A stretch of 64,000 nucleotides of DNA, taken from positions 248,001 through 312,000 of the forward strand of contig WHUX01000022.1 in assembly GCA_015179025.1 (NCBI GenBank), read 5' to 3'. How positions within the stretch are numbered: position 1 is the first letter of the stretch; the number at the start of each line of letters is the position of its first letter. The DNA is from Terfezia claveryi (Eukaryota > Ascomycota > Pezizomycetes > Pezizales > Pezizaceae). Under the pieces are notes generated by a model. That model saw only the letters and a list, made by a program, of their open reading frames with translations, made no database searches and was not told the origin of the DNA. The translations under genes were made by a program, and so were the position numbers. Positions 61,197 to 64,000 of this stretch are shown here, piece after piece.

Positions 61197-63355
61197 TCAT
61201 AGACTGGCGAGCGTAGAATCCAAGGTCTGCCTGTCATATTTGATGTATTTATCCCTCATAATATCCTTATACTTGTCGTGAAATCTCCCGTATAGGGGTC
61301 CGATGAAACTGATTTCCTTGGTCAACATCATCCTGACATCTCTCTCCGGAAAGTTGTATTGCTTATGGCGATGCACAAGCTCATCGAAATTTGTATTGAA
61401 ATTCTAGAAGTACGTAAGCACAAGTATTAATCAATACAATAAAAGGGTAACTCCCACCTTGAACTTTTCTTTAACCGCCTCTTTATCTTTCGTGCTCAAG
61501 CTCATTTTGCTTCCCGCCTTAATGTACGTCACATCCATCAAGTATGCTGCACACTCCTTCCACCCTTCCAGGTACATTTCGACAAACCTCTTCCTGAGAA
61601 ATTCAATCTTCTTTGCCCCATTGGTAGTGTTCCCGGCCGAGTTCATAACACCCCAGAGTTCGCTCTTTCGGACAACGTTTTCTATATATGCAATGTTGTT
61701 GATCATGAACACAGCTACAGTGGCATTTTTCTTGATCAACACCCTCGCCCGCCCTTCTAGTTGCGATATAAGTGTCTCTATGACATCAGTCAAGTAATTT
61801 GAGAGAAGCTGATTTCCATCGGCTGAGACATCAAACAACATTGGCGCTAAATTGGAAGGCAACGACGCCGAATCAGGACGATTCCAATTTTTGTCACCCA
61901 GGGCAATAAGTAAACTTGTCACAGTGATTTTGTAGTCAGTGAGTCGGCGCATGCGTCCCATTACCTATCACCAATGCTCGTTAGTGAAGTCAGAAATTAT
62001 ATTCATGGAAGTTGTCCTACATTTATAGTAAACTCAAGCACAGCATTATCAACCGGCAGGGTTTGGATAGCTGCGCCCTTGCGTTTCACGTCTTCGATGA
62101 TTTCTTGAAAGCTCCCTGTTGCAGTGTACTTTATTGGTTTCAAGGCTTCTAGAAACCCATCTTTCTCTCCAGTTTTGGTGGCTAATCTCCCCATAGTTGG
62201 ATTGACACTCTCCAGAACGTCGAATGCAAGAAAACAGTCTGTGATAGTATTGGCTCGTACGTGGGTATTAATCTCATTCACCGTATGGGCAAATTGGGTC
62301 ATTGCAGGCTTGATGACATCTGTGTATGTCTTACTCCACATAGATGTTGGAAATAGATGGCATATGTTCTCCCACTCCGATACAAAGATAGCCTCGAGCG
62401 ACTTAGTGTAGATAACAATACCATTGGAGCCCTTGTCATAGGGGGTTGCAGCACGCCGCTGGGCTGTATTTATCGAGGCCTGAGACAACGACGACAAAGT
62501 CTGGGCCAAGTATGTACCACGAAGATCAGCATAGATGGAAGTCGCATTTGACTGCAGGCCGCAGGCGGATGCAAGAGTTGATGAAAGAAAGTCATTCAGG
62601 ACGGCAAGAATGTTGAGGGTTTTCGAAGAGAAGGTGGGAAACGGAAGCTCTTTTAATCATCTCAGCATACTCCCCTTGAATATAGTTGACAAGCTCACCT
62701 TTTGTGATATAATGTAATGGCTCGACAGCATTTGATTCCTCCGCGAGTGTTTGTCGGAATAAATTCTCGAGCTCCAGGCTCCCGGTTTTCAGTAAAGTGG
62801 TCTAAACTCATGTTAACTACTATTTCAACAGCGCAGCTCCTATATTGTAAGAAACCAACAATTTGAGTAACAGCCGTCTGCTGGCTACGGAGATTCGTTG
62901 CTTTTATATGTAGCAGCCCTTCATTTGTCCTCTTCAGTGAAGCCAGGTACTCCGTCAGACCAATCTTCTGGGGTCTATTTTCAGTTATATTAGCTTGATT
63001 ACCATCGGTGCCTTGAAAATGAAAGAGAATACCCTGCTCGTATGGTTGGCTCTTCAACGGTAATGACATCCAGGGGCTTCCGTATCTTATCAATTGCGCT
63101 TATGGTGGCATCAATATCTGTCCCTCAAAGTTAACATAAGCCTGGATCAGAGCGCCAGAGGTGCCAGGCCTACCACATACTGGCAGATAGTGTTGTCAAG
63201 TTCTGGGTCTTTGCATAGATTGGTTCGACTGCCTGTTCAACGTTCGTTGCGCTCGCAGTGAGCCTTTGCAGTGACAGTGAGATTTTGTTCGTGAGGTCCG
63301 CCGTTTTTGCCAGCTTCGCTTGGAGGACCTCGACCTCAGCGGCTTCCTCGTCCAT
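61197..63355 (-). CDS. exo70: Exocyst complex subunit Exo70
   Basis: Seven exons: 63355-63181, 63117-63033, 62974-62860, 62801-62699, 62649-62021, 61964-61458, 61403-61197; 606 residues, near the usual 620. The N-terminal coiled coil (AEVEVLQAKLAKTADLTNK) leads to the helical rod: GPQKIGLTEYLASLKRTN, AVEPLHYITKELPFP, SNGIVIYTKSLEAIFVSEW, NYLTDVIETLISQLEGRARV and VFMINNIAYIENVV. The C-terminal domain (GPLYGRFHDKYKDIM, KYIKYDRQTLDS) is where Exo70 binds PI(4,5)P2 and Rho GTPases. It tethers secretory vesicles at the plasma membrane, for example at hyphal tips. Six introns are 49-63 nt, and all phases join cleanly. The start is MDEEAAEVEV; longer readings upstream lack support. Confidence 0.95.
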
Positions 63356-63516
63356 ATTTGCGATGACCAGAGTTGTGAGATTGTAGACGGATGCAGACAG
63401 CAGTTTACCAGGAGCAGGTAGCTTTCTTAGTAAGATTTGATCAGATAAGATTAGATCGCAAATAAGCTCCATGGCCAATTTGCAGTGACGTAAGTCTCAC
63501 CGATGCGGGCTTCTAT

Positions 63517-64000
63517 ATGCTATTCAACCTTTTAACCTCCGCGGCGCAATGTTTTTCACGAATTCGCCCTGAACCTGCCTGGTGCAATGATATCGGGAAC
63601 CAACTGCGCGAGCCATTTTCAAATGCTCCGAGCGTGGCATGTGTACCATACTCGTCTGCTGCAACGCCAGCTCCGCTATCAATACATAGTACACCGACAC
63701 ACATGCACCCAAGCTAAGTCAACTAAGAATGCTACAGGTAGTTGGATTAGGAAGGTTCTTTTGGCTGGAACGGCAATCGTCGTTGGAGGGCATATTACCT
63801 TTACACTCGGGAACAGAGCGTTGCGCTGTGATAGCGGGGGACACGACACTATGGAGGAGGAAGCTCACGGGAGCCAAATCAGAAAGGCTTCTGAGGAGGT
63901 TGAAATGATCACAGTGGCACAAGACTTCATGACGGATGCAGATGGGGAGCAAGCTGAGGAGAGAAATACAGCAGTCAATGACACTGTATCAGCTGCATGG
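63517..64000 (+). CDS. 5' part of an unknown, possibly mitochondrial membrane protein
   Basis: Runs off the right edge. The start ATG at 63517 opens MLFNLLTSAAQCFSRIR, a possible mitochondrial presequence. A 49-nt intron (63641-63689) would join SVA to LHRHTCTQAKSTKN and an open frame to base 64000. A hydrophobic segment (VLLAGTAIVVGGHITFTLG) suggests one membrane span; the rest is acidic. The splice is my inference, and no family is recognised. It is divergent from exo70, with 161 bp between the starts. Confidence 0.4.

Noticed and set aside
61130..61240. Possible tRNA (GGTTCGAAC word)
   Set aside because: No acceptor or anticodon arm forms; overlaps the exo70 3' end.

Overview
This window looks like nuclear DNA of a filamentous ascomycete (Pezizomycotina). 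Genes are split by many short GT-AG introns (about 45-230 nt, mostly 53-60), they are mostly single-copy housekeeping genes, and there is a fungal ERG5 cytochrome P450, a fungal-type Stu1 and an Aleuria-type fucose lectin. The lectin weakly favours Pezizomycetes, but the species cannot be named from the sequence. All exon models below were built by hand from splice signals and reading frame. Where a total length is given, the spliced coding lengths sum to a multiple of three.

Layout. 1-1200 (-): 5' part of an uncharacterised Ser/Pro-rich protein. 5101-8764 (+): Spo71-like PH-domain protein. 10701-11702 (-): AAL-type lectin with two reading-frame breaks. 12194-12960 (+): mitochondrial inner-membrane protease IMP2. 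14737-16438 (-): cyclase-associated protein. 16804-19546 (+): MCM3. 19547-26410: long repeat-rich, gene-poor stretch with one decayed gene. 26411-30609 (-): Stu1/CLASP. 32816-35304 (-): F-box protein with a C-terminal membrane segment. 36074-38392 (-): chimeric gene joining a basic-secretory-protein metallopeptidase domain, a TFIIS-N/IBD-like helical domain and a retrotransposon Gag-like domain. 39371-40304 (-): macrodomain protein. 41293-44881 (+): PMS1. 45257-45907 (-): SPC24. 46250-47067 (+): FIS1. 48558-50220 (+): RING E3. 51245-53591 (+): carnitine acetyltransferase with both mitochondrial and peroxisomal signals. 55483-55563 (-): intron-containing tRNA-Thr(CGT). 56207-58129 (-): ERG5. 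61197-63355 (-): EXO70. 63517-64000 (+): 5' part of an unknown gene.

Shared themes: replication and mismatch repair (MCM3, PMS1, each with MluI-box motifs upstream), chromosome segregation (Stu1, Spc24), mitochondria (IMP2, FIS1, carnitine acetyltransferase), and actin, exocytosis or membrane functions (CAP, EXO70, Spo71-like, ERG5). The genes are not in operons. Several pairs are divergent and share short promoters (CAP/MCM3, SPC24/FIS1, EXO70/edge gene).

The intergenic DNA holds the most unusual signals. A dispersed sequence, TAGTCTGGTTGGCAC, occurs as very short insertions (10-41 bp). Eight of them are flanked by 8-10-bp direct repeats, as expected of target-site duplications. Three long-inverted-repeat elements (about 550-610 bp) are present. 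One of these has 56-bp terminal repeats, TA flanks and a leftover SANT-like reading frame.
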